The notes under the pieces: model-generated
What the model saw: only the letters and a program-made list of their open reading frames with translations
Told to the model about the DNA's origin: nothing
Databases searched by the model: none
Source of the DNA: Pieris napi
Taxonomy: Eukaryota; Arthropoda; Insecta; Lepidoptera; Pieridae
Assembly: GCF_905475465.1 (NCBI RefSeq)
Contig: NC_062248.1
Coordinates: forward strand, 6,138,001-6,202,000
Reading direction: 5' to 3'
DNA length: 64,000 nt
In this document: in pieces, positions 45,833 to 58,054 of the stretch
How the letters are laid out: each line of letters opens with the position of its first letter
Numbering within the stretch: the first letter of the stretch is position 1
Translations under genes and position numbers: made by a program

Positions 45833-46447
45833 CGAGCTGGAAAAAGTTTTGGTCCATTAAGGAAATCTTAAAAGGTCAATTTCCTCTTCACCTCAAGAAA
45901 ATTACTCACACATACGGCTGCCAAACGTGGACTTACAATACAAAAATAAAAACTAAACTAGTAGCACGCCAGAAAGCAATGGAAAGAAGCGTACTTAAAA
46001 TAAGAAAAATACATAACATTAAAAGCGAAAACATAAGACGAAGAACACAAGTTATAGATGCCTTACATTATGCCCTAAAACAGAAGTGGCAATGGGCGGG
46101 GCATATAGCAAGATACACCGATAATAGGTGGACCTTAAAGACAACCGTATGGAAAGGGCCAAGAGGAAGAAGGAGAAGAGGTCGCCCAAAAAAAGGTGGA
46201 TAGAAGAAATAGAAGCGGTAGCAGGAAACGAATGGAGAAAGAGAGCCATAGGCAGAGTCAGTTGGAAAAAGCTGGAGGAGGCCTTTACCCGTGAAGGGGT
46301 TCCGATCGACGGTACTGAAGGAAGCTAGAATATAGAATAACAAGCAAAAGGAAAAAAAATGTATAAAAATGTAAAATAATCTAAGCTGTGTATAATAATT
46401 TGTTTTTTTAACATGATTGGAAATAAAACGGGCTTTATTATTATTAT
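45833..46447 (+). mobile_element. 5'-truncated LINE with TTA-repeat tail and 11-bp target duplication
   Basis: Flanked by tatgctcacga at 45822-45832 and 46448-46458. It encodes a C-terminal LINE polyprotein in two frames: YGCQTWTYNTKIKTKLVARQ, KWQWAGHIARYTDN and RGRRRRGRPK (frame ending 46203), then KRWIEEIEAVAGNEWRKRA and WKKLEEAFTREGVP (frame from about 46180). The frames are separated by a shift in the lysine-rich stretch. It ends aataaaacgggc followed by (tta)n. Confidence 0.8.
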
Positions 46448-46567
46448 TATGCTCACGATGTCTTTCTTCTCCGTATAAGCAAATGTTATTGCGTAAGTTA
46501 TAGATTCACACTTAATTACTGACCAATAAGACTACTGTGAAAAAATACCTCCGAAAAGGCCTCACGT

Positions 46568-47153
46568 TTTTTTTTTTTTTTTTATAAAACAGGGGGCAAA
46601 CGGGCAGGAGGCTCACCTGATGTTAAGTGATACCGCCGCCCATGGACACTCTCAATGCCAGAGGGCTCGCGAGTGCGTTGCCGGCCTTTCAGGAATCGGT
46701 ACGCTCTTTTCTTGAAGGACCCTAAGTCGAATTGGTTCGGAAAAACCTCAGTGGGCAGCTGGTTCCACATAGTGGTGGTGCGCGGCAAAAACTGCCTTGA
46801 AAAACGCTCAGTTGTGGAACGGCGGACGTCGAGGTGATACGGGTGGAATTTCGTATTCTGTCTCGACGTCCGATGATGAAATTCAGCTGCAGGTATTAAT
46901 CCGAACAACTCCTCTGAACACTCTCCATGGTAAATGCGGTAGAAGATGCAGAGTGACCCCACATCTCTACGCAACGCCAAAGGATCAAGCCGCTCGGAGA
47001 GGGATTGGTCGTCGACGATTCGAACCGCTCTGCGTTGTATACGGTCAAGTGGAAGGAGCTGGTACTGGGGAGCCCCCGCCCAGAGGTGAGAGCAGTACTC
47101 CATGTGGGGCCGAATTTGCGCTTTATATAGTTGCATGCGGTGGCCCGGAGTGA
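46568..47153 (-). mobile_element. 5'-truncated jockey/CR1-like LINE 3' end with poly(A)
   Basis: The minus strand is open for 184 codons (46582-47136): MQLYKAQIRPHMEYCSHLW, LLPLDRIQRRAVRIV, FLPRTTTMWNQLP, DLGSFKKRAYRFLKGRQ and ESVHGRRYHLTSGEPPARL, ending at the T-run 46568-46581 (its poly(A) tail). This is the segment after the reverse transcriptase. It is the best-preserved member of the family seen at 15062, 23367, 44698 and 55444. Confidence 0.85.
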
Positions 47154-47159
47154 AGTACG

Positions 47160-49277
47160 TGAAGGGACTTTTTATTTTAGAACTACGCTTAATTACAATA
47201 AACCTACAATTACATTAAGGTGCGTTTTAAAGATTCAAACGGGACAGTTAAAGTGATTTATATTAAAGCGGATCCCAAGAATATATATTTCGAATTACTA
47301 AAGCAATCCGGTGTTTAATTCGTAGGCCAGACAAGAAAGATGGGCGGCCAGCGACTCGGTTTAATTACAACAGGTTTATTCTAATTTCACGAAATTCGGA
47401 TACCCTGCATGTACCGCGGAAAGGGTCTATGACATTTTGTTATTCTATTCATTGCCGTAACAGTATTTTAATTTATTAAAGAATATTTATTGCTTATATT
47501 TTTTAGGAAATATGTTAAACAACTGCTGAATCTGTGTAAAAGTACTTCAACTGTGTAACCCAAATGAAAAAGGTAAATGTTTGTATAAATAGTTACGACA
47601 GTAGAAAGTGTTAATATTTATGTTCCTAAATACTTTATGAAATTGGTATTAGATGTATTGTATATATAATGAAATAGTAAACAGCACCATTGTGTGTTTA
47701 CCTTTTAAAATTACCTGGTGCGTATCTGTGGCGGTTCTTGTAAATTAGGATTATCTATGGTACCTGTGGCAGAATCATTTCCAGTAAAAGTTCGATTATT
47801 CGATATTTAAATATATATAAATTGAAAGTGACCTTCAGGAACTCAAAGTCGGAGGTCACTGAAGCGTGCTCTCCGAGATGGCCAGGGTACAACAAACGGT
47901 TGAAGTTTTCTCTCCCTGGTCGTTACGAGGCGCGAATTGCTCGCGTTACAATTACAACGCGGCCCGCCATATTTATGCCAGCGGTAACCAAATTGCCTGA
48001 TATTATTCCATCCCATTGAGTGCGAAAAGCGCAAATTAAAGCGATTTTATATTGGATGATTTTCCCCAAGAGCTGGGGAGATATGTTCGCCCCAAGATAA
48101 GAAACGGAGGAGATTGCGTTATGAAATAAGAAAGGGATTGCACATTCCAAACAATTGCTAATCCATTTCCGTGTAAACATTTAATTACAGTTTCGCTTTA
48201 ATCAATTTTATACTTTCATCAAGAAGTAGACCTCACAAGAATCTTAAAATAATAAAAAAATAGTATATAAGGATTAATTCAATAACTATAATGTATTTAT
48301 GATATTCTTAACTTAATTCCATAAAAAAATAATAACGTAAATTGTTATATTAAATAGACAAATAAAATAAATTCTTATAGTTCCTTTTCACCTTGTATAA
48401 GTTCTCAAGAATACTTCTAAAAAGTATTTAAGATTATATTTTGTCACAGGATGTTATATATTAATGTCGCGTTAATATATATGACATAGTATATAAAAAT
48501 TATAACGTATCGTCTTGATTTAATATCCTTTAATATACCTTGAGTTGCATATTGCAATATAAACTCTAAATTGTTATTTCACATTAAAAAAAAGTGCTCT
48601 TTAAAAACATAATAATCTTGTTCATTTAATGCTATACAAAAAAAAATATAAATTTATTATGCGCATATAAGCGTAATACCATCCTAAAAGGTATTATTTT
48701 GCTTTATATACAATTTAGGGTTTTTTCATAATCCTCTCGACTTAAGAGGATAATTTTGAGAGGCTCAAATATTTGAAAAACTATACGTATAATAAGAGCA
48801 ATTAAAACAGGGGCGGGCGGGCGCTAACAACTAATTGGCTATTGTAAAAACTCATTTGAACACTAAATGGATTCTGTATTTAAATTTGGGCGTTTTGTAA
48901 AACGACGCCAAACATTAAATGCAGGGTATTGCAGTTCCGATAGATCGTAAGCTGTAATATTTAAAAATGTTCAACAGCCTTGACATAGAATAATAATTCA
49001 TAATTGCCAGTATCTTCCGATCCATGCCTAAAGGGACTCCTTTTAATAATATATTTTGTGGTTGGTTATTGTTTTTTGTTATAGCAATTTTATTTATTAT
49101 GTACAGATTCGTAATGGAGTTTGTCATTAAAGTATTATAAAACCCTTCGTCATGTTTGCTGATATTACGTAAATGTGGCATAGTCACGTCATAGTTATTG
49201 ATAAGCTTCGCTACAGCGAAGAAATGAAAAAGGAGCAGCTAATTATTACTTATTTTTACATAAAATAAACTTAATTA
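47160..49277. other. Intergenic DNA with a GC-richer, possibly conserved island
   Basis: 47820-48140 stands out by base composition (gaggcgcgaattgctcgcg; cggcccgccatatttatgcc) and has no long frame on either strand. The rest is AT-rich and featureless. Confidence 0.4.
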
Positions 49278-49293
49278 CCTTACTTATTTAAGT

Positions 49294-49593
49294 AAATAAA
49301 AAAATAAATCAGTGGCGCTACAACCTCTTTAGGTTTGGACCTCAGATTTCTGAATCTGTTTCATGATCATTTTTCGATCTAATAGGCAAGGTGATCAGCC
49401 TCCAATGCCTGACACACGCCGTCGACTATTTGGGTCTAAGACATGTCGGTTTCCTCACGATTTTTTCCTTCACCGTTCGAGCGGATGTTAAAATGCGCAC
49501 ATAGAAAGAAAGTCCGTTGGTGCACAGCCGGGGCTCGAACCTACGACCTCAGGGATGAGAGTCGCACGCTGAAGCCACTAGGCCAACACTGCT
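49294..49593 (-). mobile_element. tRNA-headed SINE, antisense, full-length, 16-bp target duplication
   Basis: Flanked by ccttacttatttaagt at 49278-49293 and 49594-49609. The minus strand reads gagcagtgttggcctagtgg (A box), ggttcgagccccggc (B box), then the body, ending gtagcgccactgattt with a short A/T tail. Pol III promoter boxes are both present. Confidence 0.88.
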
Positions 49594-49609
49594 CCTTACT
49601 TATTTAAGT

Positions 49610-52197
49610 CTATATATGTATATGCATGCTTTGTTAACTACGAAGGTGTGCAATACTTTTATTTACCTGTATGTTATATTATATTATCAACTTCTGCAAT
49701 TATAGTGTATTATTAAGTATATAAATATACTTAAAGGAACTTTATATGCGATTTTAGTACCTGCCCTGTAAAATGAATATAGATCCATTACAATAGAAAT
49801 AAATATTCTTTCTCAATAATCATTATTCAGACTGAGGTTCAATCGTGCTGCTTGTGGGAATCCGTCTGGCTCAGCTAATGACGACTACGCTCTGAATACT
49901 GAGTGACCAGTCTCAGGGTACCTTGTACTACGGAAGAGAATCATTTCCTATTCTACACTGCCTTTTTCTGAATACAGAACGTGCAATTTTAATACTAAGA
50001 TATCTCCGTTTCAGAAAGCAATGCCACCCAAAATTATTATTAAAAATAATTCTGTAATTGCCAGTCAGCCATTTTTAATTTCATAAACGAATTTGCACTG
50101 TTTAAAATAATAATTATGGTATATTTCCATGCAAGAGACTGGTAACAATGGTAAGAAACATAACGCATCTTTGTACGCATTTTTTTAATCGATGTTATAT
50201 TATAACCCATTGTAGCTTAATTTGCTAAATATTTATGACGGGACAATCAGGAAATTTTACTATTTATTCGCACCTTACTTAAATAATTTGAAATATAGTT
50301 TCTTTAAACAAAGGATATGTAACAAAAGGCAATCAAATGAGTATATTAAAAACGATTTAAGTTTAAAAACAAAATATCAGAACTAATTATACTTTAGGTT
50401 ATTGCTACTCCTTAACTAGCCGTATGATGACTAAACTGTCCCCCATATGTGCGTTTGAATATCAATAAAAATTGGGTAGTTAAGTACTTTGGCCCTGGGT
50501 TCCTATAAAAAAATTTGCAATAAAAATGTTTATTCTGTATTGTTTTTATAAGATTACTTTTTCTATTCATCAACTTTATAAGACCATTTCCCACCTGGAA
50601 TGAATCGTTTGGAACATTAATGACCTAGATAGGTCCAAGTTATGTCTAGGAAATACATAAACGAAATGTATGGAATCCCTTTCGTCAGCCGTTTCAACCA
50701 GTTAAAATTATTTATAATCTTAGAAGTAATAGCTGTTTGCATTTATATCTCGGTAAAGCTTGCGTGTTTCAGTTGCGTGTATTGCGACATATTGTCTAAA
50801 CTCCAACGATGCTTCTGCAATAAATAAACAGGTCACATATTGAAGGGGGTGGGGAATACAATTGTAACTTTCGTGTCCCATACGTGAAGGCGAAGTTTAA
50901 AAAATACAAGTTTGCCTAGCGAGTGTACACAAGGTTCACACGTTCAGAGACCCTATGGGAACGTACACAAGTTGTTGTTTCTAAGAATTTGAAACTCGTT
51001 TGTGTATAAAAAAGAAAATATTTGGGATATTGAGCGCTTATATTGTTTTTGACTTTCCGGGGAATACATTTTATTCTAGTGGCTAAGCGTGCGCTATGAT
51101 GCCTGATATGAAAGGCCGTTTACTTACTTGCCATTAAAGTTTACATTTGGACCTAAATTTTTTAATTTTTCCGATTCACTTGTTTTCCCATTTAATGAGT
51201 TATCATTCATATCTAAAAAAAACTCTTAATTACAAAAAATTATAAAAGTTATATTAATTACTTTCTTCAAAGTGTTTAATTTTGTCATTTGTGCATTGTT
51301 TTTAAGTTTTGTGCTTTTTAAGATTTTTTAAAGTAAAATAAAACTTGTTTACGGAAATACACAAAAGGTTTTTAAGAATAATAATTGGTATTCATCCCTC
51401 ATTACTCGGAATCCATTCGCCGTAATCTGGTTCAGAATAAGAAAAGTTCAACTCCATTAAGTTTCAAAAGATTTGGTGCATAACAAGAAGGTACTTGTTA
51501 ATATATACATATAATTAGTAGCTGTAGTCAGAAAGAGTACACTCAAGAAAGTTTAAAAAAGATTTATTTTTAAGAATGTTTGTGAGAGTAGTCTGTAAAT
51601 TATTTACGACTTTGATTGCGTGTTTTTTTAAGATTGGGGTTTTATTTTATTGTGTGTATGAAATGCCTTAAATATATGTGTCTTATACAACTATATCGGT
51701 ATTATCGGTAATAAAGACAACTACTTTTTTTAATTTGAAAGTCGATTCTCTGATCATTTATTTGTGTATGAAAAAAAAAATCCATAAAACGCGAAATGTC
51801 ACCTTCACACATAAGTTATTAATAATAATGAATATTAAAAAGAAGAAGAAAGTTATTAATATTAATAAATCGATTATTCAATTCATTTTTAGTATTGGCA
51901 CCATGCTACGAGCATTTTAAATTTGTAATTAAAACACTTATTCTCCATTAAGTGAGTGATTCTCCACTCCATTTTACTACGGATACACATCTCACGGTAA
52001 AATGTTTGATATCTGGTAGATTTATGTGCAAGTTTGCTAATTATTATTAAAAATTACACCAGCCAAATTGGATTTCGAATCTACTGAGCCCTAAACTATG
52101 TACCTGGGCATGACTTTGTGGTTCCAAAACCTAACACAGACAGCGCACGATCTTAACAACTCTCACCTACACTCTCAAATACATGTACATACACACC
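49610..52197. other. Intergenic DNA
   Basis: AT-rich. No element or gene recognised. Confidence 0.4.
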
Positions 52198-52435
52198 CAT
52201 TCACTCATACTTACTCATAGGTCACAACAATGTACACTTATGAACGTCAAAAAAGAAATATATATGAAATGCTTCAAATTTTTGCCAGTTCTCAAATCAA
52301 GAGCGTATAACGGAAGAGAAGAACTGGCAATAAACTCTCGGCCATACTTTTTAATCACCAAGTTTTTTGTTTTACACAACGTTTGTAAGGAGCTGCAACA
52401 ATTACACGATGTTCCACGTGACATCTTAAGAAAAT
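52198..52435 (+). repeat. Dispersed repeat (acttatgaacgtc family), longest copy
   Basis: gtacacttatgaacgtcaaa, gccagttctcaaatcaagagcg, agaagaactggcaataaact and ttttaatcaccaagtttttt blocks shared with 26058-26300. The small frames in it are fortuitous. Confidence 0.6.
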
Positions 52436-54552
52436 AAATTAAAAACAAAGATTTGTCCTCTATCAGCAGGGGGCATGGTGACATATAGGAGCACGCACTT
52501 ACATTCTCTTGGGAACAACACCCAAGTCTTGTATATGTCTTGTCTGTTACAAATATTTGTAACACTAAACTGTTTTAAACATGTACCACGGAATAATTGT
52601 TATCTACGCTAGCACAACACAGGGACTCTCTAGTGTGGGGACTAGCGATATATGAATTTTGTCACAATCCTTTTGTCATATATTAAGTTTTTATTATTAT
52701 TATTATTTATAGTGCTAGTAGGATCTGACTTCTAGCTGAAACAATTTTAAAGGGTCTTGACTGAAGTTAATTTTATGCCCCACATAAAAGATAAGACTTC
52801 TTAAAGAATGAAAAGTGAAGCTTAAAAGTGACTGATGTAAATGATCGATGAAGGAAAGTATAATCTTGGGACGGGTCGACAAAGTTTTGTACGGTGAATT
52901 TTCTTGGCTTTAGCACAACAAGCAATTAGTATGCGGGACGAACGCACAACATTTTTTTACATTATGCTAAGTCCCAAAGAAAAACTGTAGAAACTGTTCG
53001 GGGTGAACACTTCAGCGATTGCCAATAATTCATTAGAGCCGCCGTCACGAAAGAATTAAAATTAATGACTCGCGAACGCGCCGCGAGCTTCGTATTATCT
53101 TATCGCCATCTCGCTTTATATCTATTGAGGTAATGTTGTATTTAAATTAGCGAAGACGGCCTAATCTGTCGCATTTGTTTCACTTTTAATTATTAGATAG
53201 AAAAGGGAATATATTTTAAAGGTTTTTTTTTTAATTTAAAAAGTATCAGAAACTAATTATTTATAATAGTAGCCTAAATCCATCAAAATATAAACCAGTA
53301 TAAGTTAAAGTATTACAGATATATAGAACCCCTAAGATTAGCCTAGTGGCTTCAGCGTGCGAATTTCATTACTTTGGTCGTAGGTTCGAGCACCGGCTGT
53401 GCTGTGCTTTATGGTGACGGAAAAATCGGGGATGCCGGCGGCATTGTTTTTTTTAGACTTTTTTAGAAAACTTATTAGCAAGGTTTTATTTTATGTTTTT
53501 TGGTAAGTTATAATCACTCACTGCTTGCTCTATGGTATAACAACACAAGGTGATTTTGTACAAGGCATGTTTTCAAGAAAGTTATTTGGTAGTGTAATTT
53601 ACGTGAGATACGTAGCCAATCTAGCTTCAATTTGGCTTTAATACTCTTGATCCCGTGTTGGGATTTGCGACATTGTCGCGGGATGATTTGATGAGAATTC
53701 GACGCGGCATACAAGATGCGTTTCCAGTTTCCCGTCACGCGCGCCCGTCGCAAATAAGGCTTATTTCCCGCTTCATCTTACGTCCATGTCTAAAATAAAG
53801 CGTATTTACGTGATAAATTATAATTTTATTCTTAAATTTATTATAAAAGATAATTGTTGCTCCAATTTTAAAAATCTAACCTAAATTTTAAATATCGAAC
53901 GTTATATTATGTCGTTAATAGAATAATTGGAAACGTCATTAAATTATCAAATGCAATATACAGTTTTATTGCAAAGACAATTATTTACTGTTTTCCTCCA
54001 AAGGATGGAAAATTATGACGTCTCAACTTTCTTGTTGTTATTGGTGGGTTAATTTATAAGTTGAGACGGCTAGGTTGGCGCGTCTCGAATTCTAAGCAGG
54101 CTGACTCGTAAGTAGCGGCCGGCGAACAAATTGACGGCAATATCTGTTGGCAGTTCCTGTCACCCTCGCGCCTGGTTATTGCGTTGAATGTAGACGAGCG
54201 GTTTAAGCGTTTTTTTTAAATAAAGCGGCTAATTTGTTCCACATTTATGCTTTACTTGAAGGGAACATATTTATCGAACGAATTTGACAATATGAGATCT
54301 CTTTACTATGCCAAGATCAAACACATTTTATATAGATCATAATAAAATGGCCAGTACAAAACAGTATTTACGTGAAGGTTTTATTAAAAATATAAAAAAA
54401 AACGTTTATTATGAAGATAATTTTGAATTTTACAGGATACTTTCCCATCTTTGTCACCTGGGGCTAGTACCTACAAAACGACTATCGAAGTCCTGTGGTC
54501 ACCAGCCTTCCATCATCGATTGATTGTTGGTTTTGTGTCTAATATATAAAAT
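52436..54552. other. Intergenic DNA with GC-richer islands
   Basis: 53035-53165 and 54060-54215 are GC-richer, with taattaa-type homeodomain sites nearby and no coding signal. 53690-53760 is also GC-rich. Nothing else recognised apart from the SINE head at 53338. Confidence 0.4.
53338..53410 (+). mobile_element. SINE tRNA-like head, fragment
   Basis: ttagcctagtggcttcagcg and gtaggttcgagcaccggctg match the head of the SINE family. The body is missing. Confidence 0.6.
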
Positions 54553-54859
54553 TCTCGTGTCGCGGTGTTTGTGGTTAAACTCCTCCGAAACAGCTCGACC
54601 GATTCTCATGAAATTTTGTGTGCATATTGGGTATGTCTGAGAATCGGACAACATCTATTTTTCATCTCCCTAAATGTTAAGGGTAGTCCACCCCTAAATA
54701 TTTTTATTTTATTTTTAGATATTCTTTTTTGTTTTTATTTTTTTATGACACAGCATTAAAAAATACATACAACCCTAACTTTCACCCCTCTACGATCAAA
54801 CCCTATTTTTTTATTATAAATGATATACATGGCAAAACGAAGTTTGCCCGGTCAGCTAG
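54553..54859 (+). mobile_element. Non-autonomous Helitron-like element
   Basis: Starts TCTCGTGTCGCGGTG and ends GTTTGCCCGGTCAGCTAG before T. Its start shares tctcgtgtc and tgtttg with 1064-1389. 307 bp, non-coding. Confidence 0.7.
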
Positions 54860-54996
54860 TATGTATATAAAATAATTAAGATCCTTTACTCTGTCAGTAT
54901 TTTAAAAAATGTGGCTATATAACAATACATAACAATAATTGTCATGTGTTCGATTTTCACACTTTATACTGAATTTGAATAAATGAACTGTGAAAG

Positions 54997-55131
54997 CATA
55001 ACAGTGACAGAGTGGAGGAAGACCTGCTGCAGATCAAAGCCAGCAATTGGCGGGAGATGGCACAGGATAGGGAGCGCTGGAAGTTTCTCACTTCGGAGAC
55101 CAAGTCACTTTTGGTCGGAGTAACTGTGTAA
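54997..55131 (+). pseudogene. LINE polyprotein C-terminal fragment, RTE-like
   Basis: The plus strand reads RVEEDLLQIKASNWREMAQD and RERWKFLTSETKS to a TAA at 55129-55131. The pattern NWREMAQDRERWK is the usual C-terminal end of RTE-type proteins. Confidence 0.5.
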
Positions 55132-55443
55132 AGATATAACAAACTAAAAATACTTCTTACTCCATATTTTAACACCGAACTAGTAGCGTTTTTACCGCTC
55201 GTTTGTGAAAAAATGCGCTATATCTTGGATCTTTTTAATTAGCACTGTTGTCATCTCGTTGGTAAACGAGGCACGTGCGTTACTTCTACACTGGTGTTTC
55301 AAGGTGAGTGTCGGCCCTTTTAACCCTTAAGTTTATATCGATATCAATTACACTTTAATCATTTATGTTGGACATAATTTGTACAGCTATTTTTTTGCAC
55401 TGTGATATTTAAAATTCGTATATTCAAGATTTTTTTCATAGCA

Positions 55444-55740
55444 CACGGGGCAACCTGGAGGCACACTTGATGTTACGTCACACCCATGGACACTTATACT
55501 GCCAGAAAGCTTGAAAGTGCGTTGCCGGCCTTTAAAGAGTTGCTACGCACTTTTTTGAAGGACCCTAAGTCAAATTGGGAAATATTTCAGTGGGCAGCTG
55601 GTTCCACAAAGTGGTGGTACGCGGCAAAAACTGCCTTAAAAAACACTCAGTTCTGGAATGGAACAGACAAGGTGATACTGGTGGAATTTCGTATTTTGCC
55701 TCGATGTCCGATGCCGACTTAGCTGCAGGTATTAATCATA
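55444..55740 (-). mobile_element. LINE 3'-end fragment, antisense, jockey/CR1-like family
   Basis: Runs parallel to the 46600-46900 copy: acctggaggcacacttgatg, gtgcgttgccggcctttaaa, aggaccctaagtcaaattgg, gtgggcagctggttccacaa, cgcggcaaaaactgcctt. Diverged, with the frame broken. Confidence 0.7.
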
Positions 55741-56464
55741 GATAATATAGAAGATAGATAAGGACACATTGTGCCCTTTATTGGGATAATAAATAACTTA
55801 GTATAACGTGTTTTGAGTGAGAATCTACTACTGAGAAACTCTTATATAAAACAATAAATTAGATATATTAGAAATTTATATTATAGAAACCCCTTGATTG
55901 GCTTTAAATTATTTCAGAACTCTTGTGTTCTTATTAAGAATAAAGTTTCTCTATTAATGTATATTTTACAATATTGGAAGTTTCCCTTCGTTTTTCTCTA
56001 TTGCGTCTGTATTATTATATATTAAAGTTCTTTTATTAGATCCATGATGATTGATGGCACTATAATAGTTCTAGCACGGATTGGAACTAAGTTGTTTCTG
56101 AATAATTTTTGGATTTCCATATCTTATCCTTTATCGAATACACAAATTCTTTTAAAATTTCAGGGTTATTTGAAATTGGTTCAATTTGTCGGATCAATAA
56201 GGCTCATTGTCGTGTGATGCTATTCTTAATCTGATTTGATTTCAATGCCTGTTATCACGAAATACTGCATTTTGGTGCTGGGTGAATGCAGATATCGTCG
56301 CCGTAGAATGATAACCTCGTATGTCCAGAGAATCAAACATGACAGAAAACGATTTTTTTTTTAATTTTTCAATATTCGATAAAATATTTTTATGTGCTTT
56401 TGTCCATAGTTTGGGATGTTAAAAAGGACTTATTTATTAATAACATAAATAAGTCCTTACTTCA
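55741..56464. other. Intergenic DNA with a short perfect palindrome
   Basis: AT-rich. Arms 56424-56437 and 56445-56458 (aaggacttatttat) form a 14-bp perfect inverted repeat with a 7-nt loop, just outside the next element. Confidence 0.5.
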
Positions 56465-56467
56465 TTA

Positions 56468-58051
56468 TGGTAGGGGAGCCCACGATGCTAAATGGGGATT
56501 TACTCGAGCGTCGTAGAGACCTATTGGGATGCAAAGCTTAGATAAAAAGAAGAAAAAAATGTTATATGATAAATTCCTTTTCATCGGTGGGGGAAGCGGC
56601 TATAGATAGTTAAATATGTAAAAAAAAACTGTTGCATGGACATCCTCGAGCGCGTCAGATATTGATAGCATCTATGCCCTACGTATTTTTAATAATGTAC
56701 GTATGTTAATCTGATCGTTTGCATGATGCGGGTGGTTGTATTTAAGGGTTGAAAATGAAAAAAAAAAAAATTATCGAGCGCGTCAGATTTTCTAAGGGAG
56801 TGTTACGTGCACCAAAAAAAAGCTCTCATTCACTAATCTGACGATTTCGATGGGACGCAAACCCACGGCCATTTTCATAAAATGCAAAAAAAATCGCAAT
56901 TTTGAAATACTCAAGCGCGTCAGATTAAGATGTATGTGGTTCATCTTTATGTTCTAAACGTACTGTCTCATAATCTGACGATTATCTAGAGGGATTCGCC
57001 TGATCTGACAAAATTTTTTTAGAAAAACGATTCACCGAAAGGGCCATTCCTGCAACTTCCCGCTACTTCCATTCCTGGGCGCTTAAAATTGATATTTTGA
57101 GCTCGCTGAGTTCAAAGAAATAACATGTCTATGCATTTGAGCTCTCCCAGCTCGAAAGTCTGATAGAATTTTCATAGAACACTATTTTTGGAATTTTCAA
57201 ACCGCAATAACTTTTGAATGGATCAAGCAATTTTCACGCGGTTGGCGGCATTCGACGCAGTTTTATCATCATCATAAGTAATTTTAATTGATAGAACCAC
57301 AAATTTCGGAGTAATCCCGAAAAAACACTTTTTCGGGTTTCTTTCGTTCACGATATCTCTCGAACTGATCAACCGCTTTTGACGAGCTTGGTGGCGATCG
57401 ACGTGGTTTTTCAAGCTCAAAGGCGGATTAGTTTTTGAAGTTGATCAATAAAGAAACCACTTTAAAAAAAAATATTTCTTATTTTTTTAAGATTTTTCAA
57501 AATCTATCGGTCCGAATCGGTTCAAATTCACAGGAAATGTAATTTTGAGGGAAATATTTAGAACGCCGTTTAGTAGATTCCGATCGGTTAAAGGAAATGT
57601 AGGCATCACGCAGCTGCACGCATTTACCTTTATCGACGATTTTTTGTTATTTCGGCTTGCGGAAATCGTCAGATTATATATTTTTCATTATTCTTGAATT
57701 ATTTCCTTCAAAATAAAAAAAAAATTAGCTACACTCGAGAATGTCGAGATGACGGTTTTTTTTTACAACTTTGTTGCCCTCCCCTTTTTTTCCGTCACTC
57801 TCAAATTGTCAGATTAGTGAAATATACACTTTTTAGGATGTAATTAACTCACCCTACCTTAATCTGACGCGCTCGGGAATTTCTGATGGTCAATTTTTTT
57901 TTACTAATCTGATCCTGTCTCCTTCACGGGCGGCCTTATATATGGGCCTCATATTTTGTGGAGGTACTTAACCGGGTACAAGGTATCCCCCTATATATTA
58001 ATCTGCCGCGCTTTAGTAAATCCCGAAATCCTCTCTTGGGCTCCCCTACCA
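56468..58051. mobile_element. 1.58-kb non-coding DNA element, TTA target duplication, internal inverted-motif array
   Basis: Ends TGGTAGGGGAGCCCA and its exact reverse complement, flanked by TTA at 56465-56467 and 58052-58054. This suits PIF/Harbinger or Zator elements. At least twelve copies of aatctgacg / cgagcgcgtcagatt occur inside, clustered toward both ends. There is no open frame, so it would depend on transposase in trans. Confidence 0.7.
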
Positions 58052-58054
58052 TTA

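Noticed and set aside
53514..53753. 79-codon minus-strand frame
   Set aside because: No domain or LINE signature recognised, in intergenic DNA.
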